Positions 1 through 7,274 of a DNA stretch of 27,442 nt are shown one piece after another. The translations under genes were made by a program, and so were the position numbers. The notes under the pieces were generated by a model. It worked only from the letters and a program-made list of their open reading frames with translations. It made no database searches and was not told where the DNA came from. This DNA comes from an uncultured Blautia sp. (lineage in GTDB: Bacteria > Bacillota > Clostridia > Lachnospirales > Lachnospiraceae): positions 1-27,442 of the forward strand of contig CAKROW010000035.1 of NCBI GenBank assembly GCA_934373235.1. Direction: 5' to 3'. The stretch's first letter is position 1. Each line of letters begins with the position of its first letter.

Positions 1-2
1 AA

Positions 3-92
3 ATTTCAAATAATAGTTATGGAATAGAAAATATGGATGCAAAATATCTGGCAGAAGATTTGATTGAGAATGAGTCGGAGCTTTTTGGATAA
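3..92 (+). CDS. C-terminal end of an unidentified protein (partial)
   Basis: An open frame enters from the left edge and ends at a TAA at 90-92, giving the last 29 residues of a protein that ends in ESELFG. The tail is acidic (AEDLIENESE). A strong rho-independent terminator begins 10 bases after the stop, which supports this being a true gene end. Too little remains to name a family. Confidence 0.4.
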   Translation: MSNNSYGIENMDAKYLAEDLIENESELFG

Positions 93-102
93 ATTAATAA
101 TG

Positions 103-143
103 AAAAGTACAGAACAAACATTCGCTTGTTCTGTACTTTTTTT
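103..143 (+). terminator. Rho-independent terminator after the left-edge gene
   Basis: A perfect 15-bp stem (103-117 pairing with 126-140) with an 8-base loop runs straight into a T tract that extends to 143. The A-rich foot of the left arm could let it work on the opposite strand too. It separates the partial upstream gene from uvrB. A LexA-box-like element lies inside it. Confidence 0.85.
111..124. promoter_or_regulatory. Possible LexA (SOS) box upstream of uvrB
   Basis: The 14 bases match the Gram-positive LexA box (CGAAC-N4-GTTCG) except for the first base and one base of the right arm (ATTC instead of GTTC). uvrB is a classical SOS gene, so the position is sensible, about 135 bases before the start codon. 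The site lies within the stem-loop of the preceding terminator, so its match may partly reflect hairpin symmetry. A -10-like TATACT lies downstream at 155-160, with only a poor -35 (TGTACT, 132-137). Confidence 0.35.
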
Positions 144-258
144 ACTCTGAATGATATACTGTATAAGCAACAATAATAAAGATATAAACACCCTCTTTGC
201 ATACAGTAACAGGCAGTATTTACATATCCACAAATTTCAGAACAACAAGGAGAAGCGT

Positions 259-2247
259 ATGGATCATTTCAAATTACACTCCGAATACAAACCAACAGGC
301 GACCAGCCCCAGGCAATCGAAAAACTGGTCAGGGGCTTTCAAGAAGGAAACCAGTTCGAGACTCTGCTGGGTGTCACTGGCTCCGGTAAGACATTCACAA
401 TGGCGAACGTCATCGCAAAGCTTAACAAACCAACTTTGGTACTTGCGCACAATAAAACACTGGCGGCTCAGTTATATGGTGAGTTTAAAGAATTCTTCCC
501 GGAGAATGCAGTGGAATACTTTGTCTCCTACTATGATTACTACCAGCCGGAGGCATATGTTCCCTCCACAGATACCTACATTGCCAAGGACGCTTCCACC
601 AATGATGAGATCGATAAGCTCCGGCTGTCTGCTACGGCGGCTTTATGCGAGCGGAAGGATGTGATCGTGGTATCGTCAGTATCCTGCATCTACGGTCTGG
701 GTGCACCCCAGGAATTTTTTGATATGATGATCTCACTTCGTCCGGGCATGGAGAAGGATCGTGACGAGGTTATCAGGCAGCTTATTGATATCCAGTATAC
801 AAGGAATGAGATGGACTTCCACCGTGGAACCTTCCGTGTCCGGGGAGATGTGCTGGAAATATTCCCGGCCAACTCCACAGACCGTGCTGTCCGTGTGGAA
901 TTTTTCGGTGATGAGATCGAGAGGATCACGGATATTGATGTACTTACCGGTGAGATCAAAAGCGTGGAAAGCCATGCGGCAATTTTCCCGGCTTCTCATT
1001 ATGTTGTGCCTCAGGAGCAGATCCGCCGTGCGGCAGATGCCATCCTGGAAGAAATGAAGGAACAGGTGGAATATTTCAAAAGCGAGGACAAGCTGATCGA
1101 GGCTCAGCGGATTGCGGAGCGTACCAATTTTGATGTGGAAATGATGAAGGAAACAGGATTCTGTTCCGGGATCGAGAATTATTCCAGGCATCTTACCGGG
1201 CTGGCCCCCGGACAGCCTCCCTATACCCTGATGGATTATTTTGGAGATGATTTTTTACTTATTATAGATGAGTCCCATAAGACAGTTCCCCAGGTTGGGG
1301 GAATGTATGCAGGCGATCAGAGCCGTAAACAGACACTGGTAGATTACGGATTCCGCCTTCCATCTGCCAAGGACAACCGTCCATTGAGCTTTGATGAATT
1401 CGAGAACAAGCTTGACCAGGTGATGTTTGTATCTGCAACACCGGGAGAATATGAATATGACCATGAGCTTCTCCGTGCAGAGCAGATCATCCGTCCCACA
1501 GGGCTTCTTGATCCGAAGGTGGAGGTGCGTCCGATCGAAGGACAGATCGATGATCTTGTTGCAGAAGCAAATAAAGAAATTGAAAAGAAAAACAAAGTCC
1601 TGATCACGACTCTTACCAAACGTATGGCGGAAGATCTTACGGATTATATGAAGGATCTGGGAATCCGTGTACGGTATCTGCATTCAGATATTGACACTCT
1701 GGAGCGTGCGGAGATCATACGTGATATGCGACTGGATGTGTTTGATGTGCTGGTTGGGATCAACCTTCTGAGAGAGGGACTGGATATTCCGGAAATCACA
1801 CTGGTAGCGATCCTGGATGCAGACAAGGAAGGTTTTCTTCGTTCTGAGACATCCCTGGTACAGACTATCGGCCGTGCAGCCCGGAACAGTGAAGGTCATG
1901 TGATCATGTATGCAGATAGCATGACAGAATCCATGGAAAAAGCTATCTCAGAGACAGAAAGAAGGAGAGCGATTCAGGAGGCTTATAATAAGGAGCATGG
2001 TATCACTCCGACCACTATCAGGAAGGCAGTCCGTGATCTGATCGCAGTTTCAAAGAAGGTGGCAGAGACGGAAGTGAAGCTTAAGAAGGATCCGGAATCC
2101 ATGAACCGCAAAGAACTGATGAAGGTGATCGCCCAGGTGGAGAAGCAGATGCGTGCGGCGGCTGCAGACCTGAATTTTGAGCAGGCTGCTGAGCTGAGAG
2201 ATAAGATGCTTGAATTGAAAAAGAATCTGGAGGAGGTAACAGAATAG
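259..2247 (+). CDS. uvrB: Excinuclease ABC subunit B (UvrB)
   Basis: UvrB is the DNA-damage-verifying helicase-like subunit of the UvrABC nucleotide excision repair complex. It is loaded by UvrA, and it recruits UvrC for the dual incision. The frame encodes 662 residues, normal for the family. Visible motifs are the Walker A GVTGSGKT (Lys44), the aromatic beta-hairpin region rich in Tyr around residues 90-113 (YYDYYQPEAY) that clamps one DNA strand, the IIDESH box, the helicase motif QTIGRAAR, and a C-terminal UVR domain (about residues 620-657, FEQAAELRDKM) that contacts UvrC. The ATG at 259 is preceded by AAGGAGAAG. The open frame extends upstream to 151, but that part has no ribosome site and no UvrB homology. 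The gene stands alone between two terminators; uvrA, its common downstream partner, is not next to it. A LexA-like site lies upstream. Confidence 0.98.
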   Translation: MDHFKLHSEYKPTGDQPQAIEKLVRGFQEGNQFETLLGVTGSGKTFTMANVIAKLNKPTLVLAHNKTLAAQLYGEFKEFFPENAVEYFVSYYDYYQPEAYVPSTDTYIAKDASTNDEIDKLRLSATAALCERKDVIVVSSVSCIYGLGAPQEFFDMMISLRPGMEKDRDEVIRQLIDIQYTRNEMDFHRGTFRVRGDVLEIFPANSTDRAVRVEFFGDEIERITDIDVLTGEIKSVESHAAIFPASHYVVPQEQIRRAADAILEEMKEQVEYFKSEDKLIEAQRIAERTNFDVEMMKETGFCSGIENYSRHLTGLAPGQPPYTLMDYFGDDFLLIIDESHKTVPQVGGMYAGDQSRKQTLVDYGFRLPSAKDNRPLSFDEFENKLDQVMFVSATPGEYEYDHELLRAEQIIRPTGLLDPKVEVRPIEGQIDDLVAEANKEIEKKNKVLITTLTKRMAEDLTDYMKDLGIRVRYLHSDIDTLERAEIIRDMRLDVFDVLVGINLLREGLDIPEITLVAILDADKEGFLRSETSLVQTIGRAARNSEGHVIMYADSMTESMEKAISETERRRAIQEAYNKEHGITPTTIRKAVRDLIAVSKKVAETEVKLKKDPESMNRKELMKVIAQVEKQMRAAAADLNFEQAAELRDKMLELKKNLEEVTE

Positions 2248-2267
2248 GCTGCAAAGCAGTTGGCATT

Positions 2268-2297
2268 AAAAAGCCCCTGGCTGTCAGGGGCTTTTTT
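2268..2297 (+). terminator. Bidirectional terminator between uvrB and the Big_2 gene
   Basis: A 7-bp GC-rich stem, GCCCCTG (2273-2279) and CAGGGGC (2285-2291), closes a 5-base loop. It is flanked by an A tract on the left and a T tract on the right, so it can terminate uvrB on the plus strand and the convergent Big_2 gene on the minus strand. Confidence 0.9.
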
Positions 2298-2359
2298 GTG
2301 AAAGTGCTTAAACAGAGAAGTGAGTTGTGGGTATCTGCCTGGGCCTTTGGGAAGGATTC

Positions 2360-3514
2360 TTATCGTGTAGTTGAAAAGCCCAGGGAACGCAGGGTGATGC
2401 CGGAGCCTTTGAGAAGGTCAGCCCAATATGGAATAGCCATATCCAGAGTGTCATTTGCAATTTCGGAAGCGTCTTTTTGCGTCAGGATCTCATAAGGATC
2501 TGTAAGCTTCCGGAAGCGGAAGGATAAATTGGAGGATTCATTTTTGATGGCTGCAAGCGGAGCAGAGGCGCCCATAGTGGCGATCAGTGTACCGGATTCA
2601 TCATCGGGAAGTATGCTCATGTAAAAATAGAAACTTAAGGAAGCAGCAGTAGAATTCATCGGGAAAGTCAAAGTAATATCACTTTTTAAATCATTATGGC
2701 TGGAGAATCGGAAATAAAACTTAAAACTGTTGTTTTTGGGAATGTAAGTGATGCTTCGATATTCATCTACAATAATCTGCATAGAAGAAGATGACGAACC
2801 CAAACCGCTTAAATCCATATCGATTTTTTTGGATTCATCGTGTGTGTTAAGTTCGATTTTTACACTTCCATCACTGGCCTTTTTGCCTTTGCTCAGAATG
2901 TAGTTCTTTAATTTGGGGCCTGGCTTCGGAGCAGCAGTGGGGGCAGGCTTTGCAGGAGCAGCTTTTTTCAGGATCTTAACATTGCAGACAAAGCGGATTC
3001 CGTTTACCTGAGCGGTAACTTTAGCATTTCCGGCAGATTTTGCAAAAAGCTTGCCTGATTTGTTTACAGTGACGATTTTGGGATTGCTGCTTTTCCAGGT
3101 GATCTTCTGATTGGTACCGATAAGCTTCAACTGGTATGTCTGACCGGCTTTCAGAGTTACTGAGGTTTTGTTCAGCTTCGGGGCCTGTACAGTGACTTTG
3201 CAGGTGTATCTCTTTTTGGAGACGGTTCCTGTAATGGTGGCAGAGCCTTTAGCCTTTGCCAGGAGCTTGCCTGATTTGTTTACAGTGACGATTTTGGGAT
3301 TGCTGCTCTTCCAGATGATCTTCTGCCCTTTTTTGAGACCAGTGATCTTCAGGACCTTACTTTGTCCCTTGATCACGGTAAGCCTGGAAGCGCTGATCCT
3401 GGGAGCAGCCTCTGTAACACAGACTGTGCCAGGCAGAATTGCCGATTCTGCTGGAAGCATGACCAGTGCAAAGACCATCACCAGAGATAGCAGGATTTTT
3501 TTCCATTTTTTCAT
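2360..3514 (-). CDS. Secreted protein with two bacterial Ig-like (Big_2) repeats
   Basis: The 384-residue product begins with a signal peptide (KKWKK, hydrophobic core to about residue 20, likely cleavage near 35-37). Two Ig-like Big_2 repeats follow (about 38-111 and 112-184), each with a WKSSNPKIVTVNKSGKL strand. A Pro/Ala linker (185-201) leads to a C-terminal region of about 180 residues that I do not recognise. There is no LPxTG motif, SLH domain or choline/GW repeat, so surface attachment is not evident. A strong ribosome site (AAAGGAGGG) precedes the ATG. It lies 114 bases downstream of the response regulator gene on the same strand and may be co-transcribed or have its own promoter (a TATAAT lies at 3562-3567 on the minus strand, without a clear -35). 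Big_2 domains occur in surface adhesins and carbohydrate-active proteins; the role here is unknown. Confidence 0.85.
   Translation of the reverse strand: MKKWKKILLSLVMVFALVMLPAESAILPGTVCVTEAAPRISASRLTVIKGQSKVLKITGLKKGQKIIWKSSNPKIVTVNKSGKLLAKAKGSATITGTVSKKRYTCKVTVQAPKLNKTSVTLKAGQTYQLKLIGTNQKITWKSSNPKIVTVNKSGKLFAKSAGNAKVTAQVNGIRFVCNVKILKKAAPAKPAPTAAPKPGPKLKNYILSKGKKASDGSVKIELNTHDESKKIDMDLSGLGSSSSSMQIIVDEYRSITYIPKNNSFKFYFRFSSHNDLKSDITLTFPMNSTAASLSFYFYMSILPDDESGTLIATMGASAPLAAIKNESSNLSFRFRKLTDPYEILTQKDASEIANDTLDMAIPYWADLLKGSGITLRSLGFSTTR
3048..3109 (-). repeat. Internal 62-bp repeat, copy in Ig-like domain 2
   Basis: This stretch matches 3264-3325 at 60 of 62 positions, with the first 44 bases identical. 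The offset is 216 bases (72 codons), one Big_2 domain. It encodes the WKSSNPKIVTVNKSGKL core around residues 139-156. Confidence 0.9.
3264..3325 (-). repeat. Internal 62-bp repeat, copy in Ig-like domain 1
   Basis: Partner of 3048-3109, with two mismatches. It encodes the core of the first Ig-like repeat around residues 67-84. The rest of the two domains has diverged, so the identity is confined to this patch. Confidence 0.9.
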
Positions 3515-3628
3515 AGTGATCCCTCCTTTGAAAAAAATATGATAGTTCTCTTTATTAATTAATTATAAGTAAAATTCAGGAGAAAGGCACTGGCATTTGT
3601 GACAGTAACATTGTTATAAAGGAGGAAG

Positions 3629-5224
3629 TTATGTATTCTGTTCTCGATAGGCGGAGGGGGTGATCCCCATTTTCTTTTTGAAGCTGGTGCTGAAATAATA
3701 TTGATTGGCATAACCACATTTCAGGCTGATCTCCTTCAGGCTCATAGTAGTCGTAGTCAGGTAACGGGCGGCTGCGGAAATCCGCTGAGATGTGATAAAG
3801 TCGCTGAGACTGATCCCCTGATTTTTTTTGAAAAGAGCACTTAAATAAGCAGGGCTTACATTGGCGGAGGCAGCAATATCATTGAGGCATAGCGTGTTGT
3901 CGGTGTAGTGCTCGCTGATGTAGGAGATCACCAGTTCACAGAGCTTCTGGTGATAATCATTCATGGAGGAATCAAGCTTCCGGCATAAAAGATGGCACAG
4001 ATCCTTCAGCCATTGACAGAGCTCTTCCGTATTATGAAACTCATTTATGTGGTTGTAAACATACAGGATTTTAGCTTCAAGGTCATGAGTATCCAGATTT
4101 AATTCATAGAAAAATTTCAGGATCCGGCCGAGAAGAGAATAAATCTGTATGAAAGCGAAATTCTTTGTTCGAAATTTCTGAGTGAGCCAGTCGGAAAAAT
4201 TCTGAAACCAGAGATCTATGGCAGAGGTATCCTTTTTACAGAGAAGCCGGATCAGCTCATCCTCCTTTGTATCTGAAAAATCCGCAACGGACAGATCGGA
4301 GCCCAGAGCCTCTCTTCCGTCAAAGATATTCTGATGGGGGAAAAAGAATCTGTATTCCAGCGCGTGTACGGCACTTTTGTAGGATTGGTTCAGATTCCAG
4401 AAATCCTGGACGATCGTTCCGATACCTGCATTGAGAGAAAGCCCCAGCGGCTGGCAGGCATCTGATATTGAGGAAATAAGTCCGCTGGTAAGCTGGCGGA
4501 AGCTGTTGGACTGACAGCCGCTATGTCCCAGAATGCACAGATAGCCATCCATATCCGGGAGAAGATACACAAAATCAAGAGAAGCAGTTTCCTCAGTTAT
4601 CAGATCCTGAAGGTTGAGCAGCTCCATCTGAAACTTTTCGATCCCGTAAACAGCTTTTAGATCCGGAGCATTTTCAAGCTCCAGGACTACAACTGTATAA
4701 AAATCATAATTCAGCTCCAGGTTCAGATACTGAAGATAAGGCTTCAGTCGGTAGGCAGCTTCAGAAGACGGAAGGTGTGTGATCTCGCGGAAAAACTTTT
4801 CCGTAAGAAGAGGCCTGCTTTGCTTCAGAAGCTGGAGATTTTTCTGTTCCTTTTCCATCAGTGCAAAAGCGTTTTTTACCTTCTGGATAAGATATGCATA
4901 ATCCAGAGGCTTTTCGATATAATCCAGAGCACCAAGGAGCAGAGCGCGTCTTGCATATTCAAATTTATCATAGGCACTGATCAGGATGATCTTTACCATG
5001 GGATTGATCTCAAGAGCCTGACGGCTCATGGAAATGCCGTCAAGATCAGGCATTTCAATGTCAGAAATGATCAGATCTGCCGGTTCTTTTTTCATGGCCT
5101 CGATAGCAGAGGTTCCATTATAGCAGACATGGATGATCTCTGCGTTCAGAGTTTCCCAGTCTATATTTTTTTCGATGCCTTCTGCAGACAAGTAATTGTC
5201 ATCTACGATCATTATTTTTTTCAT
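3629..5224 (-). CDS. YesN-type response regulator with AraC-family DNA-binding domain
   Basis: A 531-residue transcription regulator of a two-component system. The N-terminal receiver domain (about 1-120) has the acidic pair Asp8-Asp9, the phosphoacceptor Asp55 in IISDIEMPDLDG, and the conserved Lys105 in YIEKPLD. A long middle region of about 300 residues follows, and the C-terminal AraC/XylS double helix-turn-helix spans about 427-531 (LNDIAASANVSPAYLSALFKK, then a second helix pair ending in GITPSAYRE). I chose the ATG at 5224 because it is preceded by GGAGGA and begins MKKIMIVDD; an in-frame ATG 30 bases earlier would add ten residues with no receiver homology. The start lies inside the 3' end of the kinase gene (26-base overlap), so the two are translationally coupled. 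By analogy with YesMN pairs next to sugar importers, it probably activates the divergent transporter operon at 7275. Confidence 0.93.
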   Translation of the reverse strand: MKKIMIVDDNYLSAEGIEKNIDWETLNAEIIHVCYNGTSAIEAMKKEPADLIISDIEMPDLDGISMSRQALEINPMVKIILISAYDKFEYARRALLLGALDYIEKPLDYAYLIQKVKNAFALMEKEQKNLQLLKQSRPLLTEKFFREITHLPSSEAAYRLKPYLQYLNLELNYDFYTVVVLELENAPDLKAVYGIEKFQMELLNLQDLITEETASLDFVYLLPDMDGYLCILGHSGCQSNSFRQLTSGLISSISDACQPLGLSLNAGIGTIVQDFWNLNQSYKSAVHALEYRFFFPHQNIFDGREALGSDLSVADFSDTKEDELIRLLCKKDTSAIDLWFQNFSDWLTQKFRTKNFAFIQIYSLLGRILKFFYELNLDTHDLEAKILYVYNHINEFHNTEELCQWLKDLCHLLCRKLDSSMNDYHQKLCELVISYISEHYTDNTLCLNDIAASANVSPAYLSALFKKNQGISLSDFITSQRISAAARYLTTTTMSLKEISLKCGYANQYYFSTSFKKKMGITPSAYREQNT

Positions 5225-7025
5225 CGATATCTTCCTCCATCTGTTCGAATTCAATGGTGACGTATGTGCCGTTTCCGGGGTTGCTGCGGATCCTTACGGA
5301 ACCGTTTCCATATAATGGGTTGGAAATACGGGAGCTTACATTGGAAATTCCAAAGTGCTTCTCATAATCAATAACATTATGCTCGATAGCATGGCGCAGT
5401 TGTGCAAGGGTTTCAGGATCCATGCCGGCACCGTTGTCCTCAATGGAGATCACAACTGTATCATCGCCATAAAGAACATGGATGGAAATAAAAACTGATG
5501 GTGTGCTCGAAGAAATTCCGTGCAGTATGGAATTTTCGAGAAATGGCTGAAGTGTAAACTTGCAGATCAGAAAATTTTCGATTCCATCCTCTGCATCGAT
5601 CTCCCAGTCCAGGTTATCTTTATGACAGAGCTTTTCCATTTCCAGATAAAGCCGGGCGATTTCCAGCTCGTCCTTAATAGGGATAAGTTCCCTTGATTTA
5701 CGCAGGGTAAGCCGGTAAAAAGCAGTCAGATCTGCGATCATCTGATCGGCAATATCAAGCTTTCCAAGGGACTGGCAGGTACGGATCGATCCCAGGATAT
5801 TGTAAAGAAAATGCGGATTGATCTGTGACTGGAGCAACTGATATTTCAGACGCTCTTCGTTTACGGAAAGATTTACAATAGATTTCAGGTTTCCGGCTAT
5901 TGTGTGCTGCATATCTTCAAAGGTGATGCCCAGTCTGTCGATCTCATCATACCTGGAAGGGTCATCCGGGTGTGGAACAGTGACAATAGAAAGATGTTCC
6001 GGGTCATGTCCCAGCTGAAATGCTTCCATTGCATAGGAAAGTGCAGTGATCTTCCGGGTAAGGTTTTCAGAAAACAGGATAACGATGATAACAGTAAGGG
6101 GCAGAAAAATAAGGATAGTGATCAGTAAGGCACGGATCAGGATGTGTGTGTTGCCCTGAATGTAACTTTCCGGAATTTCGGTAACATGGAGCCATCCATT
6201 GTTTAAGGTACAGCAGTTATAATATTTGTCGCCACTGTGAAAAGAAGAATCTGCATTTTCTTTGAATATCTGAAACTGTGACTTTGAAATTTCAGATAAA
6301 TTCAGTGTGGATGTATTTTGTGCCACAATCTGTCCCTGGTCTGTGAGAATGTAGCTGTATATGCAGGAATCCAGGGATGCAGGCTGCAGATAAGTGGTAA
6401 GCTCTGAGGTATCCAATGCAATGCCGTAGGCGTATTCCAGAATACCGGTGGCCTGATTTTTCAGTGCCCGGACGCAGAGGATCACGTCGGCAGATGCTTT
6501 TTTGGCGGACAGTATTTTAGGCAGAGGCATATTGGAAACAGGTATCCAGACAGATGAAAAGCCTGAACCGGAAACAGTATTTTTATCCAGACCGTATGCA
6601 GAAAGCTCATCTGTGGAAAAGAAGTACAGGCTTTCTTTTGAACCGAGCTGATCCGGCTGTAGAAAAACATATATATGAAAGAAATCGAATGTGGATTTGT
6701 ACAGCGAAATATTGTTTTTCACAGTGGTGAATTTTTTCAGTGCATCTACCTTATTAGAGGAAGAATGATTAAGGGAATACATTTGAAACTGTATGGTATC
6801 TGCAGTATTTTCGACCTGACTGAGTCGATCATTAAGCTGAGAGACCAACTGTCTGTCGGTCATTACGGCGGAATCGATAATACGGTCTCTGGCAATATTA
6901 TAGGAGATGCGGTAGCTGATAAAGGTCAGAGAGATCAGAGGTATCATGGTTGCGATCAGAAACGCAAGCAGGAGTTTATAGCGAAAAGAGGAAAACCTGG
7001 GTGGGATACATTTGTAGAATTTCAT
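5199..7025 (-). CDS. YesM-type sensor histidine kinase
   Basis: A 608-residue membrane kinase. A first membrane helix (about 17-38) and a second (about 294-318) bracket an extracellular sensing region of about 250 residues. A HAMP-like linker (about 319-380) follows. The catalytic half has the His_kinase family box with the phosphorylated His405 in INPHFLYN, and an ATPase domain with N box (Asn498 in ENSILHG), G1 (DNGAGMD from 530) and G2 (GNGSVRI). This architecture is that of YesM/LytS-like kinases, which pair with AraC-type regulators and sense extracellular sugars in Firmicutes. The ATG is preceded by AAAGGAGC. The gene is divergent from the solute-binding protein gene at 7275, with about 250 bases between them, supporting a role in sensing the substrate of that importer. 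The ligand is unknown. Confidence 0.93.
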   Translation of the reverse strand: MKFYKCIPPRFSSFRYKLLLAFLIATMIPLISLTFISYRISYNIARDRIIDSAVMTDRQLVSQLNDRLSQVENTADTIQFQMYSLNHSSSNKVDALKKFTTVKNNISLYKSTFDFFHIYVFLQPDQLGSKESLYFFSTDELSAYGLDKNTVSGSGFSSVWIPVSNMPLPKILSAKKASADVILCVRALKNQATGILEYAYGIALDTSELTTYLQPASLDSCIYSYILTDQGQIVAQNTSTLNLSEISKSQFQIFKENADSSFHSGDKYYNCCTLNNGWLHVTEIPESYIQGNTHILIRALLITILIFLPLTVIIVILFSENLTRKITALSYAMEAFQLGHDPEHLSIVTVPHPDDPSRYDEIDRLGITFEDMQHTIAGNLKSIVNLSVNEERLKYQLLQSQINPHFLYNILGSIRTCQSLGKLDIADQMIADLTAFYRLTLRKSRELIPIKDELEIARLYLEMEKLCHKDNLDWEIDAEDGIENFLICKFTLQPFLENSILHGISSSTPSVFISIHVLYGDDTVVISIEDNGAGMDPETLAQLRHAIEHNVIDYEKHFGISNVSSRISNPLYGNGSVRIRSNPGNGTYVTIEFEQMEEDIDEKNNDRR

Positions 7026-7116
7026 AATATATACGCTCCTTTATGTCAAAAACAAATTAATGAAACTAAGTTCAACTGTGGAAAAAATCCGTTACAAATA
7101 CAGATTATATAAAAGG

Positions 7117-7145
7117 ATTATAAAAAATAAACAATAAAAATACAA
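7117..7145 (-). promoter_or_regulatory. Candidate sigma-A promoter for the kinase/regulator genes
   Basis: On the minus strand a perfect -10 TATAAT (7117-7122) lies 17 bases from TTGTAT (7140-7145), which matches the -35 consensus at 3 of 6 positions. It is about 90 bases upstream of the kinase start. The region is very AT-rich, so chance -10 matches are common; a second TATAAT-like motif lies slightly closer to the gene. Confidence 0.4.
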
Positions 7146-7187
7146 GAGAACGAAAAATAATATAAAGAAATCATAAAATATTGTATT

Positions 7188-7193
7188 TAGAAT
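7188..7193 (+). promoter_or_regulatory. Candidate -10 element of the transporter operon
   Basis: TAGAAT matches the -10 consensus at 5 of 6 positions, about 80 bases upstream of the first solute-binding protein gene. The position 17 bases upstream holds AAGAAA, which is not a -35. A missing -35 is what an activator-dependent promoter would show, consistent with control by the adjacent AraC-type regulator. The call is weak, as the region is AT-rich. Confidence 0.3.
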
Positions 7194-7274
7194 GAAGAGA
7201 CTCTCTGGTATCCTTAAACCATCAAAAACAGGTTGGGACAAACACGAAAATGTCCGGAAAGGAAGAAAGAAGAT

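Noticed and set aside
151..258. In-frame upstream extension of uvrB
   Set aside because: No ribosome site, AT-rich composition like the intergenic region, and no UvrB homology before the ATG at 259.
733..1191. Long minus-strand open frames within uvrB
   Set aside because: Shadow frames of a well-supported gene, with no ribosome sites and no recognisable protein features.
3598..3610. Imperfect inverted repeat TGTGACAGTAACA upstream of the Big_2 gene
   Set aside because: Only 5 of 6 arm positions match and it cannot be tied to a known regulator; may be chance.
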